Source: Piromyces finnis
Taxonomy: Eukaryota; Neocallimastigomycota; Neocallimastigomycetes; Neocallimastigales; Neocallimastigaceae
Assembly: GCA_002104945.1 (NCBI GenBank)
Contig: MCFH01000011.1
Coordinates: 753,501-817,500 of the forward strand
DNA: 64,000 nt
Direction: 5' to 3'
Shown piece by piece: positions 54,102 through 64,000 of this stretch; position 1 is the stretch's first letter; the number at the start of each line of letters is the position of its first letter. The notes beneath the pieces are model-generated. The model was not told the origin of the DNA. It did no database searches and was given only the letters and a program-made list of their open reading frames with translations. Made by a program: the position numbers and the translations under genes.

Positions 54102-56240
54102 TAATAATAATTAGAATATTAATAATAATTAGAATAATAATAATAATAATAATAATTAGAATAGTTAATATTATAAAATGACTATGTTACAAGTACATTG
54201 ATATATGTTTCTTATTCTGTTATTATTATTAAACTTGTGTAATTTCTTTTAATTTTTATAATAATCAATAGTTTTAAGGAAACATTATTTTCAATAATTT
54301 CTCAAAAAAAAAAAAAAACTCTATTGACTTGCCAATCCTCACAGATGATGAATAATGACCCTCGTAGGATCAGAATAACAAACAGATAAAGAGTATAAAG
54401 ATGAATTAAATAATGTTTTTCTGGGATTCATATTGTATTGTTATATTTAATTTAATGCGCCAAAACTATGAAATAAAATTTTTTTCTACTACAAATACAC
54501 AACTAGGTATTACGTTTTGCATTAAAAAAAAAAAAAAAATACCAAATTCTTATTCATATTCAGGTTTTTTGATATAATTATTTTAATAAACTCTGCCTTT
54601 AAAAAAAGTGTAGTAAATCTTTTTTATAGTTATTATTAAACAATGGTCTATATTCTTGTGTAATGTTATTAATAAAATAGAAAAGGTATTTTGTGGTAAA
54701 AAAAAACAACACAAAGTGGTGTTTTGGCATGGTAGTACAAAAATCTTGTTTTTAATTTAAATAACAAATCAAATTAAAATTTTAATATCAAAATTATTTG
54801 TGTAACCCGAATATAAATTTAGATTTTTTAATCAACATTCTCATAATACTATTTTTTAATGGTAATAATATTTAACAGTAATGAATATTATCTTTTGTTA
54901 AGTAGTTTTTAATAAAGTAAAATTTTAAGAATTTTTATATTTTTTTTTTTTACACTAATAACTAATAACATTGCTTTTTATAATAAAACATGATCCTATT
55001 ATTTAACATTGCCTCCAAAGAATTATTATTTAAAATAAAAAAAAAAAACATTTTTTTAATGCCAACAACACCACCTTTCTAACCCATCCTTTCAAATTGG
55101 ATGTATGAATTTAAAGTGGATAAATAATCTATAAAAAAAAATTATTTTAAAATATTTAATCACCACCACAATTTTAATTTAATTTTATATATAAGATTTT
55201 TGGTGTTAAAAAAATGTACCACCATCATGGGATTTTCTTTTTTTTAATTAGATTTGTGATACATTAATTTTAGAAGAGGAGTGAATTAACCAAAGAAAAA
55301 AAAATAATAATAATAAACTATATTAAAAAATGAAGTAGATTTTATCTAAAAAAAGAGTTCATGTTTTCAACTGTAAAAAAACTTTAAATGATACTAAAAG
55401 ATTTAATAGATATCCTATTTCATACAAGCAATAGAAATTTTAATAGTGGTATTAAGAATGTTTTAGTAGATTAATCTAAATAATTTCACTCTCCTCAGGT
55501 ACTACCTCATTCATATTTTTACTTGGTTCGACTTAACAAATTCTATTGTATTGATAATAGTTTATTTTAATAAATAAATAGAAAAAATCACAATAGTAAT
55601 ACTTAATTTATTTTTTATTTTATCATTTTACAAATTTATTAAAAATATATTAATTTAATTTAGTTAAAAAGTATATTTATTAATGTTTTAATAATTTTTT
55701 CTTTTATAAATATTATAAAGATGAACCAATTATTTTTATATTTGTTCCTCTCTATTGTTTGTAATTTCCTTTTTATTATCCAAACTCTATTTATTATTAT
55801 TTTAAATATTAATTTATTATTATTATTTAATGTAGTATTTTTTTGAGTTCAACCATTAGAGATTTATCTTTTTTTGTCATGAATTTTAATTTAAAGGTTT
55901 TTACTTTACTGGGAAAAGAATTTAATTTTTGCTTGTTATTCAAACCTATCTTTTTTATTAATTTGTAGTTGACTCCTCTCTCCAAAATAATTTGTTGGTG
56001 TAACTTTTTTATTTTAAAAGGTAAAAAAAAATACACTTTTTTTTTTTTTAAAAAATTTATTTTTTAATTGTAAATATAGATATTACTAATATATATATTA
56101 GTAATGAAAAACTGATAAAAATAATGATTTTATTATAATTAAAAAATATAAATTAGTCAATGGTAATTTAAATACGGTAAATAAAATAATAAATAAAAAA
56201 AAAAGACCATTCATAATAATAATAATAATAATAAATAAAG
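52880..56240. other. 3.4 kb intergenic region with large (AAT)n microsatellite
   Basis: No ORF or RNA gene recognised. An (AAT/TAA)n array with TTAGAATATT interruptions covers about 53815-54165. Inverted TATAATACCTGTA (near 53492) and TACAGGTATTATA (near 53602) enclose about 100 bp with CAACAACAACAATAA, a possible small MITE-like hairpin. The less AT-rich patch at 54320-54400 has no coding frame. Confidence 0.5.
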
Positions 56241-57326
56241 ATGACCAATATAATACTATCAAAAGATGGTAATAAAGCAGATACAATTCAATATTGTTTA
56301 ACAAAATTAATTGTGAGTATTTTCTTTCCATGGACTTGTATTATTTTTCTCATAACAAGTAAAAACAGAAGAAAGTTAATTATCATACTTTTGGTTTTAC
56401 ATTGGCTTCTTCGATGTATTGGGGATATGTTTGAAAGTAGTTTAGGAATTTATCCAAAAAATATTGATAAATGGCCATACGGCAATGAACAATGGTTAAA
56501 AAGTTACGGAATTGCTAGTATATTTTGGCACTTGAGTGAAATAATAGGAGATTGGTATCTCTTAATAAGAACAAAAGTTATTGTCCGGGATAAAAAACAG
56601 CTAAGATGGGTATTCATTACCTGTGGGTTATACAACATTGTAAAGAGTCTTCAAATGTATACATTTTTATCCTACGTGCCATTTAGAACTGGTTATAATT
56701 ATGAAAATCCAAATCAAGATGATATTTATGTATTAGATATGGCAGAGAATAAATTCATGAAATGGTCCAATGTCGCCTTTCAACAATTATGTAGTTTAGC
56801 CTACGATATATCCGTAATTATCGCTTTAAAAAGAAATGTATTTAATAATAAAGAAAGTTTAAATCTTGTGGACAGTAATGGCAATTCTTTTTTAAGAAAA
56901 TTTAAGCAAATATCAGAATATCGTATATACCTCTCCATTTTGGTGACCATGTGTGGTATACCTTTAATCTTTATGTATTCTCTTCGGGTGATGTATTGCA
57001 GAAATTCAAGTATAGCCTTGAAGGATTATGAAAGATTAGAAATTGTTGGTAAATTCATGGATGATCAAAGTATTGATTCTATTAGAGTTTTAGTACTAAA
57101 CTTTAATTATATTTTTATGTATGTTGATCAATTTTTACTAAGGTATTATGTGGAGAACAATGATCAATCAACGTATAACTATTCAAATAGTCATAGCACA
57201 CCAAAATCACCATTAGATTATAATTTGGTTTATCATAATACCAGTAATAATGAATATAATACAAAAAATATTATAAATACAAATTTAAATTCAAACCCAC
57301 AATATTATAATGTTGTGTTTAACTAA
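56241..57326 (+). CDS. Multi-pass membrane protein of unknown function (361 aa)
   Basis: I do not recognise the family. Hydrophobic segments lie near residues 20-42, 46-62, 90-110, 124-143, 178-197, 229-252 and 280-303, so about seven membrane spans are likely. Conserved-looking features are buried or re-entrant charged and aromatic residues (HWLLRCIGDMFESS, SEIIGDWYLLIRTK). The C-terminal 55 residues are Asn/Ser/Tyr-rich and probably cytosolic. No signal peptide. A seven-span topology allows a receptor-like role but no GPCR signature (such as DRY or NPxxY) was found. ATG at 56241 follows an (AAT)n tract; the stop is at 57324. It reads as one exon. Confidence 0.75.
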   Translation: MTNIILSKDGNKADTIQYCLTKLIVSIFFPWTCIIFLITSKNRRKLIIILLVLHWLLRCIGDMFESSLGIYPKNIDKWPYGNEQWLKSYGIASIFWHLSEIIGDWYLLIRTKVIVRDKKQLRWVFITCGLYNIVKSLQMYTFLSYVPFRTGYNYENPNQDDIYVLDMAENKFMKWSNVAFQQLCSLAYDISVIIALKRNVFNNKESLNLVDSNGNSFLRKFKQISEYRIYLSILVTMCGIPLIFMYSLRVMYCRNSSIALKDYERLEIVGKFMDDQSIDSIRVLVLNFNYIFMYVDQFLLRYYVENNDQSTYNYSNSHSTPKSPLDYNLVYHNTSNNEYNTKNIINTNLNSNPQYYNVVFN

Positions 57327-58096
57327 AAGATACCAAATAATTAAAAAAAAAAAAAAAAAAAGCACACGTATACCCACGTACACATATTAAATATATTAAG
57401 ATATTATAATAAATGAAATAGTATAATTTGAAATTAAAAAAAAAAAAAAAAAAATTTAAATATAAAAATAAACCATTACAGAATAATAATGGTTTTTATT
57501 CTTAACCAAATAGAGCCATTACCCGTACATTGTAACTATCCTTTTTAAATCAATCTTATTAATATTCTACATTATTTTTACATTAATGATAAATTAATAG
57601 AGTATATAATACAGTTATATATAGAGAGAGTTTCATAAGTATATTTATTATACAAAAAAAAAAAAAAAAAACTTTTTTTTTTTTTTTAAAAATAATTGAT
57701 AGATTTATAGAAATAGATGTATATATATTAAAAAAATTAAAAAAAAAAAAAAAACTAAACAAAAAATAAAAAATCTAAATAAATATATATAGTTTTTAAA
57801 TATTAATATAAAATGTTAAAAGTTTTTTTTTTAAATGTATTAATTTTTAAAAAAATTATTTACATCATTTCCCCTTTTTATTCAATGATGATAAAAGATG
57901 CTTTTTAAAAATACTTTAGGAATTATTTTTTGAGACGTAATCGTACCTTTTTTTTTTATTTATTTATTTATTATGATGATCTATCATTGACTATTTTATT
58001 AACACTAGTATTATTAAATAATCTATTAGTAGTAGCAGTAGCAGTAGTAGTTGTTGTTATAGTGGTTATTCTATCTGTAATAATTTTTATTCATTT
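57327..58096. other. Intergenic, poly-A/T runs
   Basis: Space between two convergent genes. Long A runs at about 57342-57361, 57437-57454 and 57653-57672; a hairpin AAACCATT/AATGGTTT at about 57470-57496 could act in 3' end formation. The ORF at 57930-58130 is not considered real. Confidence 0.5.
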
Positions 58097-58617
58097 TTAT
58101 TTTTTCAAGAAAATTTGTTCTAGTATATAGGCTTCTCCATCTTCATCATTTGATTTAGTAACACCAGTAGCAATGGACTTTAATTCTTCCAAAGCATTTT
58201 TCATGGCATATTTCCATCCGGCAACCTTAAACATTGAGGTATCATTTAATCCATCACCAAAAGCAATAACTTGTTCTGGTTTTAAATTTAAAGTTTGCAT
58301 AATGTATTTTAATGCTTCCCCTTTATTACAATTTACAGGAACAACTTCTATACATATAGGAATAGCCATAGTATGTTCAACGCTATCATAATTCTTCATG
58401 AAATCAAGAATAGTTGGCTTAAACTCTATTAATTTAAATAATATATATATATATATATAATGAAATAAGAAGGATATAAAAAAAAATTGTTAGTATTTCC
58501 TATTTTTAATACAACTACGACCTATTTACTTTTTAATTTAAAATTATTGGAATAAATTAAATGTACATATAAATTATTTAATTTCCTTTATTTCTATTAA
58601 ATTATTGTTATTCTAAC

Positions 58618-58671
<54 letters not shown>

Positions 58672-59192
58672 TTAGTCTCATTATTATATATACCTTTAAT
58701 GATGGCTTCTTCTGCAAATAAACAAATTTTATTACATTTTATTTCACCTGTCTTTAATTTTGTGAAAAGTTCTTGTTCGTCAATCATAACAACATCTTCA
58801 TCATACCCAATCATAGTTTCATTAAATAATTCATCGGTGGTGTAACAAATGTCACCACAATATAAGAAATAGGTGTAAGGTTTATTTATTGGAATAAATG
58901 TCTTTTCATAAAATTGAAGGTTTTCAATAATAATTTGTGGGTCTAAAAAGGTTTCATGAATAATTTTACCCTTATCATCATAAATAATACAACCATTGGT
59001 ATGAACTGCTGGACATCTTGGTTTATTTTCAATATTCAAATTTTTACGAATAAGTTTTGTGGAAAAGGATGTTTTTCCGGTAGCTAAAATAAAACTTACA
59101 TCTTGATATTTATCTAGAACTTCATTAATAACTTTAACAGTATAATCAGAAACCTTGTGCTTTGAATTTTGAAGAGTACCATCAACATCTAA
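58097..59192 (-). CDS. Cof-type HAD-family phosphatase (two exons, start disrupted)
   Basis: Cof-like HAD hydrolases dephosphorylate sugar phosphates or cofactors in the cytosol. Minus strand: motif I DVDGT at about 59188, motif II ATGK at about 59094, a C2-type cap, motif III Lys in NKGEAL, and motif IV GDGLNDTSMF. Exon 1 is 59192-58694, exon 2 is 58425-58097; the intron 58693-58426 (268 bp) has GT at 58693, AG at 58426 and an (ATT)n microsatellite. Splicing joins IIK to EFKPTILDFM in frame. About 275 aa, the usual length. Upstream, ATG at 59212 begins VQNSND and then meets TAG one base out of phase with DVDGT, so one base seems missing. This is either a real frameshift or a sequencing/assembly error. 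Similarity to bacterial Cof proteins hints at gene transfer (inference). Confidence 0.85.
58426..58693 (-). other. Intron of the HAD gene carrying an (ATT)n microsatellite
   Basis: Donor GTATATAT (from 58693) and acceptor TTAATAG (to 58426) on the minus strand. About 50 bases of ATT/AAT repeats at 58620-58668 run right up to the stop that would end exon 1 if unspliced. Confidence 0.8.
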
Positions 59193-61279
59193 TCATTTGA
59201 ATTTTGAACCATTGAAAAAAAAAAAAAAGACATTTGAATTTAGAACCATTGAAAAAAAAAAAAAAAAAAACATGTACATATTTAATAATTAATATATTTC
59301 TTTTTAATACTAATTTTAAATTATTAAAATTTTATTATCATTATCATTATTATTTTCATAATTTTTATCTTAAAATCGCATTTTTATTATAAAAAGTTTT
59401 TTCTTTTCTTATTATTATTTTTAAAGTTTTCAAAATGACGGTGTAATTACATTTCTTTAGAGTGTCATTTTAATTTTAAATATTCAATAAATTCATAAAT
59501 GACGATATACACCAGTGATTGAATAAAAATAACATTGTTTTTGTTAACAATAATTCATATCCTACAACATTTTTATTATTAATATTATTTAAAATGTTGT
59601 TTTATTATGCTTTTTTTTTTTTTTTTAATTTTATTATAATATAGGAAATTTAAATTTTTTAAACATTATAATCCATTTCTAAATGATATATACCAGTAAT
59701 GATTAATTTAATTTGGTCAGAAGTAGGTAAGCTAAGCATTTTTTTTTTTAATTCTTTTATTATTGAGATTTGTTATTGTTATTATTTATATCAAAAAAAA
59801 AAAAAAAAAGTGAAAAAATGAAAATTTAATTTTTATTTTATTTTATTTTTTTTTTTTTTTTAAAATAGGTTGTTTATTTTTACTAAAAAAAAAATTAGGA
59901 AAACTTTAATGGAAATTCTTTCCACCTAATCATTAATAATTAAGATGGTTGATGGGTCAGATGACTAACTTAAATTTTTTGAAGAAGAAAAAGAAACTCT
60001 TTTTTTTTTTTCAAATATCTATTGAAACTTGAAAAAAAAAAAAGTTTTTTTTTTTTTTTCATCATCCTATATTATTTTTATTTTTATACTATTAAAATGT
60101 AAAGTTTTTTTTTTTTTTTTTTAATATTTAAATAATTATTGGATTGTTTTATCCTATGGAAACTTTTTCATTTATTAAAGTATTTGAAGGTATGGATGAT
60201 ACATTTTTAACAAATATATCCAGTCCATTATATTTATTTTTATACTAAAAAAACAACCACTCTTATTTTTCCCTACTCCCCTGCTATTAATAAAGGAAAA
60301 ATATAATATAAAAAAAATTCCTTTTTTTTTTTACTACACTTTTATAATACTAATTTTACTACTTTGATAATAATTTTTTTTAAATTGACTAAAAATAACA
60401 CTAGAAAAATTAAATATATAGAATTAAATTTAGAAAAAGCAATAACAATCAAAACAACAATAATAAATATATTTCATTTTAATATAATATTCATAATTCT
60501 ATATATATCTTCTTCACTTTATTTTTTTGAGATCCATTGAAAAAATTCAATGAACATTGGAAGAATTTAGAAACTTGAAAGAATAAGAATGGCAGTTTTT
60601 CTTTTTGGAATTTCAATTTTATAATTTTATAATTTTAAAGGTTTTCAATTTCAATTTCAATACCAATTTAGCTTTGGATTTCGTAAGTTTCCCATAGAAT
60701 CAAGTATGGAAAGAATATCTTTTTCTTTTCGTAAAATTAATTCGAAACTAAAGAATCCGATATGGCGATAGATACACTAAATTCTCATGGTCTATAATAC
60801 TACTAGCAATTAAGTTGTTCTTAATCATTACTGATTTCCACAAAGAATTCTAATGGTTTTTATCCATTTCTCTGATAAAAATTATTAGATTCAGGATAGA
60901 ACTTAAAAGTATTTTTATATATTCAAAAAATAAAGTTTTGTATTTTGAACATATAAAATTAAAAAGTTTTTTTTTTCTTTTAGAATAATTTTAAATAATG
61001 GATAAATTGATATAGGACAAATAAATAAAATAAAAATATTGTTAAATATATTTAAGAAAAATTAAAGTAAAAAAAAAAAAAAGATAATATTTTTTTTTTA
61101 TCTCTATGTGCCATGTGCCATTGTTGTTATTAATTTCCCTTTATGATGTTATTTGCCATTAAAATAAATTTTAATTTTACATTTAATGTGGCTTGTATTA
61201 TCATAAAATTTTATGTCTATTATAGATGTACATTAAATTATTTTATGATATCTTCCGCCTCAAATCTAAACTAAAAAAA

Positions 61280-61375
61280 AAGTACAAAATTATATGGATC
61301 GAACCTACCTTGCAGTTAACTTTATAACATTGATAAATCATTAATGATTACATTTTCACTTTATATAGAATGATA
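61280..61375 (-). tRNA. tRNA-like sequence with perfect B box (probably degenerate)
   Basis: On the minus strand AAGGTAGGTTCGATCCATA has a perfect B-box core, an anticodon-loop-like GTTATAAAG lies 20 bases upstream, and a T9 run at 61274-61282 could terminate pol III. The acceptor and D arms do not pair convincingly, so a functional tRNA is doubtful; a tRNA-derived relic or SINE head is more likely. Confidence 0.3.
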
Positions 61376-62702
61376 TAAATGAATTGTAAATAATAATTTG
61401 TCAAAGCATCAATTTTTGATAATAAAAATTTAAAAGATAAAAGATGATTTATGTTATTATTATACAGATAATGCTCTTTATTTTACGGGTAGAAATAGTG
61501 AATTCTTTCTTTTTTTTTTTTTTTTTTTAATATTTTTCTTATTTTAGGGATGCATGATTATTAAAATATATATTATTTTAATCAACCCATTTCATGTAGA
61601 TAAAGATTAAAATATAGATGAATTTATTTTTTCAACCTTTCAAAACCATATCCTTCCATTGATAATACTTTTTTTATATAGTTCAAATTAAGAATGATTT
61701 ATATTATATACAATAGATCCTGTCACTTTTTATCTTTATATTTGTTGGTGAGGATGATTTGTATATTCTCTACAATTAAATTGTAAGAAAATAAAACTTT
61801 TTTTACCATAGTCTATTTAAACTTTTAATTTTTTTTTTAAAGTTTTAAAAATAATTTTAAATTTCAATTCATTAAAATAGTTTAGAATTCATTTCATAAA
61901 CCATGCTTTAACATAATGAAATATATAAAAAAAGAAAAGTTAAAAGTAATTTCGTTTCCTTTTACTCTTTTCTCTCTTTTTTTATTATAAAATTGGTGTG
62001 TTGCACTTTTGCATTCAAAAAAAAATCAACGAAAAAAAGAATTTACTTTTATAAAAACTTAATTTTTTTGTGTCACCCATTTAATTTAAAATGTTACAAA
62101 TTTAAATTTACACGCATGCTTATTGGTTAAAATTTTTATAAAAGTTTTAAAAACCATTAATTTAAAAAAAAAAAATTTTAAAACCAGAAAAAGTAAAGAA
62201 GTAAAAAAAAAAAAAAAAGATGGGTAGTTTCAGTAGTAAGCTAACAACAAAAAACAATAAAAAAAAGAGGTTTTTTTTTGAAAGGAAATAAAAAGACATT
62301 TTTTTTATTAATCTTCATGATAATAATGAAATAAAAACTTTTCTTTTTTTTTATGTCTACTCTATCATCATAAAATCATTCTATTACTCATACACATTTT
62401 ATACGATGTTGTGTTATAGTAAAAATGTGTTTATCAATTAATAATATTCTTTATATTTCATACTTTTTTTTATAATAATAATTAGAATAATTAGAATAAT
62501 TGGAATAATAATAATAAATGTATGATGATTTAAAAAATAAAAACTTGAAAGTTTTGTTTAAAAGTGTGGTGGTTCATTTAAAAAAATAAAAAAAATATTA
62601 CCTTTGCATCTGGTTGGTTTTTTATCATTTAAAACTTTTATTAATTTTTATGTGTGTCATTTAAAGTTTGGCATCTAATTAAAAAATTAATAAAAAAAAA
62701 AG

Positions 62703-62713
62703 TATAAATAGAG
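62703..62713 (+). promoter_or_regulatory. TATA box of the repeat-protein gene
   Basis: TATAAATAGAG stands 250 bases before the ATG at 62953 and resembles the TATA of the gene at 51863. The intervening leader is a long A-rich 5' UTR. Confidence 0.5.
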
Positions 62714-62952
62714 TAAGTTTTTTCTTTAAAATAAAAATTAAAAAATAAAAAACAAAAAATAAAAATAAATAAAAAATAAAATAAAATTAAAAGAAATCAA
62801 TTTATAAAAAAAAAATATATCTATTTTAAAGAGAGAGTAATAAAAATAAAAATAAAAAAACAAACAAAAAATAAAATAGAAATTTAAACAAACATTTATA
62901 GAATTAATAAAAAAAGTTTAGATATTATTCAATATAATAAATAAAAATAAAA

Positions 62953-64000
62953 ATGAAATCTGCTATTTTTAGTCAAATTTTATTCACTTTATTTGTTGTC
63001 TTTGTTAGCATTTCAAGTGCTAGAGGTGGACGTTGCTTTGTAAAAAAACACCCAAAGGATATTGAAATTATTGCTAATGGTGAAGGTAGTAGTAGTGAAG
63101 AAGAAACTGAAGTTTTAACTACTATTATTACCATTATCGAATCTACTACTATCACTATTCCAGAAGAAACAACTACTATTTTAAATGAAGAAACTTCAAT
63201 TCCAATTGAATCAACTACAACTGTTTCTACTCCAATTGAATCAACTCCAGTTGCTACTTCAGTCGCTACTCCAGTTGAATCAACTACTGAAGCTAAGGAT
63301 ATTCCAACTAGTACTAAGACTTTACCAGTAACTAGTTCAAAGACTCTTCCAGCTGAAACTCCAGCTAAGACTCTTCCAGCTGAATCTGCTAAGACTCTTC
63401 CAGCTGAAACTCCAGCTAAGACTCTTCCAGCTGAATCTACTAAGACTCTTCCAGCTGAAACTCCAGCTAAGACTCTTCCAGCTGAATCTGCTAAGACCAC
63501 TAAAGCTGAATCTACTAAGACTACTAAGGATGAAGACAAGGCTACTGGTGTCAAGACTCTTCCAACCACTGCCAAGAACCCACCAAATACTGGTTTAAAG
63601 ACTATTCCAACCAAGACTATTCCAGCTGAAGCTTTAGGTAAGACTACTGGTACTAAGACTCTTCCAGCTGAATCTACTAAGACTCTTCCAGCTGAAACTC
63701 CAGCTAAGACTCTTCCAGCTGAATCTGCTAAGACCACTAAAGCTGAATCTACTAAGACTACTAAGGATGAAGACAAGGCTACTGGTGTCAAGACTCTTCC
63801 AACCACTGCCAAGAACCCACCAAATACTGGTTTAAAGACTATTCCAACTAAGACTATTCCAGCTGAAGCTTTAGGTAAGACTACCAAGACTATCATAAAG
63901 ACTGTCACTAAAACTATCCCAACAGAATCCATTGAAACTAAGACTGGTTCTGCTGCTTCTGAAACTTTAGTTAATGATCTTCCATTTGAAGACTTATTAG
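62953..64000 (+). CDS. Secreted Thr/Lys/Pro/Ala-rich repeat protein, 3' end outside window
   Basis: Starts MKSAIFSQILFTLFVVFVSISSA, a clear signal peptide. An acidic stretch and a Thr/Ser/Glu-rich segment follow, then many KTLPAETPA/KTLPAES units. A block of 79 aa (237 bp; for example CTAAGACCAC at 63491 and 63728), including KTTKDEDKATGVKTLPT and NPPNTGLKTIPTKTIPAEA, is duplicated almost exactly. It is open to the window end. Composition suggests an O-glycosylated, mucin-like wall or surface protein; no catalytic domain is seen. The long open frame on the opposite strand (62973-63932) is only a shadow of this biased coding sequence. Confidence 0.88.
   Translation, partial: MKSAIFSQILFTLFVVFVSISSARGGRCFVKKHPKDIEIIANGEGSSSEEETEVLTTIITIIESTTITIPEETTTILNEETSIPIESTTTVSTPIESTPVATSVATPVESTTEAKDIPTSTKTLPVTSSKTLPAETPAKTLPAESAKTLPAETPAKTLPAESTKTLPAETPAKTLPAESAKTTKAESTKTTKDEDKATGVKTLPTTAKNPPNTGLKTIPTKTIPAEALGKTTGTKTLPAESTKTLPAETPAKTLPAESAKTTKAESTKTTKDEDKATGVKTLPTTAKNPPNTGLKTIPTKTIPAEALGKTTKTIIKTVTKTIPTESIETKTGSAASETLVNDLPFEDLL

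Larger units (their letters stand above)
59193..62952. other. 3.8 kb intergenic region, poly-A/T tracts, one tRNA-like motif
   Basis: No ORF above 60 codons fits a gene. Near the left end a 35-40 bp block (CATTTGAATTTTGAACCATTG and a copy) is duplicated at 59194-59214 and 59231-59251. Many A or T runs of 12-20 bases occur. On the minus strand 61301-61315 has a perfect B-box core GGTTCGATCC, treated separately. A TATA box TATAAATAGAG at 62703 probably serves the gene at 62953. Confidence 0.55.

Noticed and set aside
53815-54165. Centromere- or telomere-like tandem repeat
   Set aside because: It is a simple (AAT)n microsatellite with irregular interruptions, too short for a centromeric array and unlike telomere repeats.
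54320-54400. C/D-box snoRNA around GATGATGA
   Set aside because: A C-box-like ATGATGA is present, but no D box CTGA at a suitable distance and no terminal stem.
62973-63932. 319-aa Val/Leu/Ala-rich frame on the minus strand
   Set aside because: It is the antisense of the signal-peptide-bearing repeat gene at 62953; its repeats mirror the KTLPAE units and it lacks its own promoter.

Overview
The window looks like nuclear DNA of a very AT-rich eukaryote, most probably an anaerobic gut fungus (Neocallimastigomycota). This is inferred from long near-pure A/T intergenic DNA with poly-A/T runs and (AAT)n microsatellites, secreted BspA-like and Thr/Ala/Pro-repeat proteins, and chromodomain Ty3/gypsy elements. 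A different AT-rich eukaryote is not excluded. No bacterial-type operon, CRISPR array or rRNA is present.

Positions 1-50,600 are a graveyard of LTR retrotransposons with almost no host genes. Local LTR family names (A-K) are used here because no database was available. Two elements keep full gag-pol ORFs: Gypsy-1 (6108-12890, TSD ACAAG) and Gypsy-2 (27653-38782, TSD ATAGA). A third element (GP-3, 27661-32183) is nearly intact but encodes only Gag and protease, joined by a textbook -1 frameshift site. Gypsy-3 (44690-49738, minus strand) is a decayed copy cut by four solo LTRs. At least nine solo LTRs or elements have exact 4-5 bp target duplications, so the insertion order can be read base by base.

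The most unusual content is an integrated CRESS-DNA (circular Rep-encoding ssDNA) virus genome of about 3.3 kb at 25725-41949. It is circularly permuted. The Rep middle part (25728-26218) carries the catalytic Tyr motif and Walker A. The Rep C-terminal part (39181-39493) carries Walker B and motif C. Cap is intact on the minus strand (40319-41557). An origin stem-loop with a TAATATTA core (41670-41698) precedes the Rep N-terminus with the HUH motif (41702-41949). A B-family LTR (TSD TTAGG) splits Rep just after Walker A. That LTR holds a D solo LTR and Gypsy-2, and the 5' LTR of Gypsy-2 holds element 4 and GP-3 at one ACGA target.

The retroelements share RNA-level features that are seen directly in the sequence. 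These are Tf1-like self-priming complementarity between the LTR and the primer-binding site; leaders built of phased short repeats (a CTACC motif every 20-21 nt in Gypsy-1, ten units); a leader hairpin present once in Gypsy-1 and six times at 4618-5795 with compensatory stem changes; a covarying hairpin with an invariant TCTGGWATC loop just upstream of the polypurine tract in three families; and tRNA-like B-box hairpins in several LTRs.

From about 50,600 to 64,000 the window is host chromosome with four genes separated by 1-5 kb of A/T-rich DNA: a secreted LRR_5/transglutaminase-like protein lacking the catalytic Cys, a multi-pass membrane protein, a Cof-type HAD phosphatase with one intron (minus strand) and a possibly frameshifted start, and a secreted Thr/Lys/Pro/Ala-repeat protein running off the right edge.
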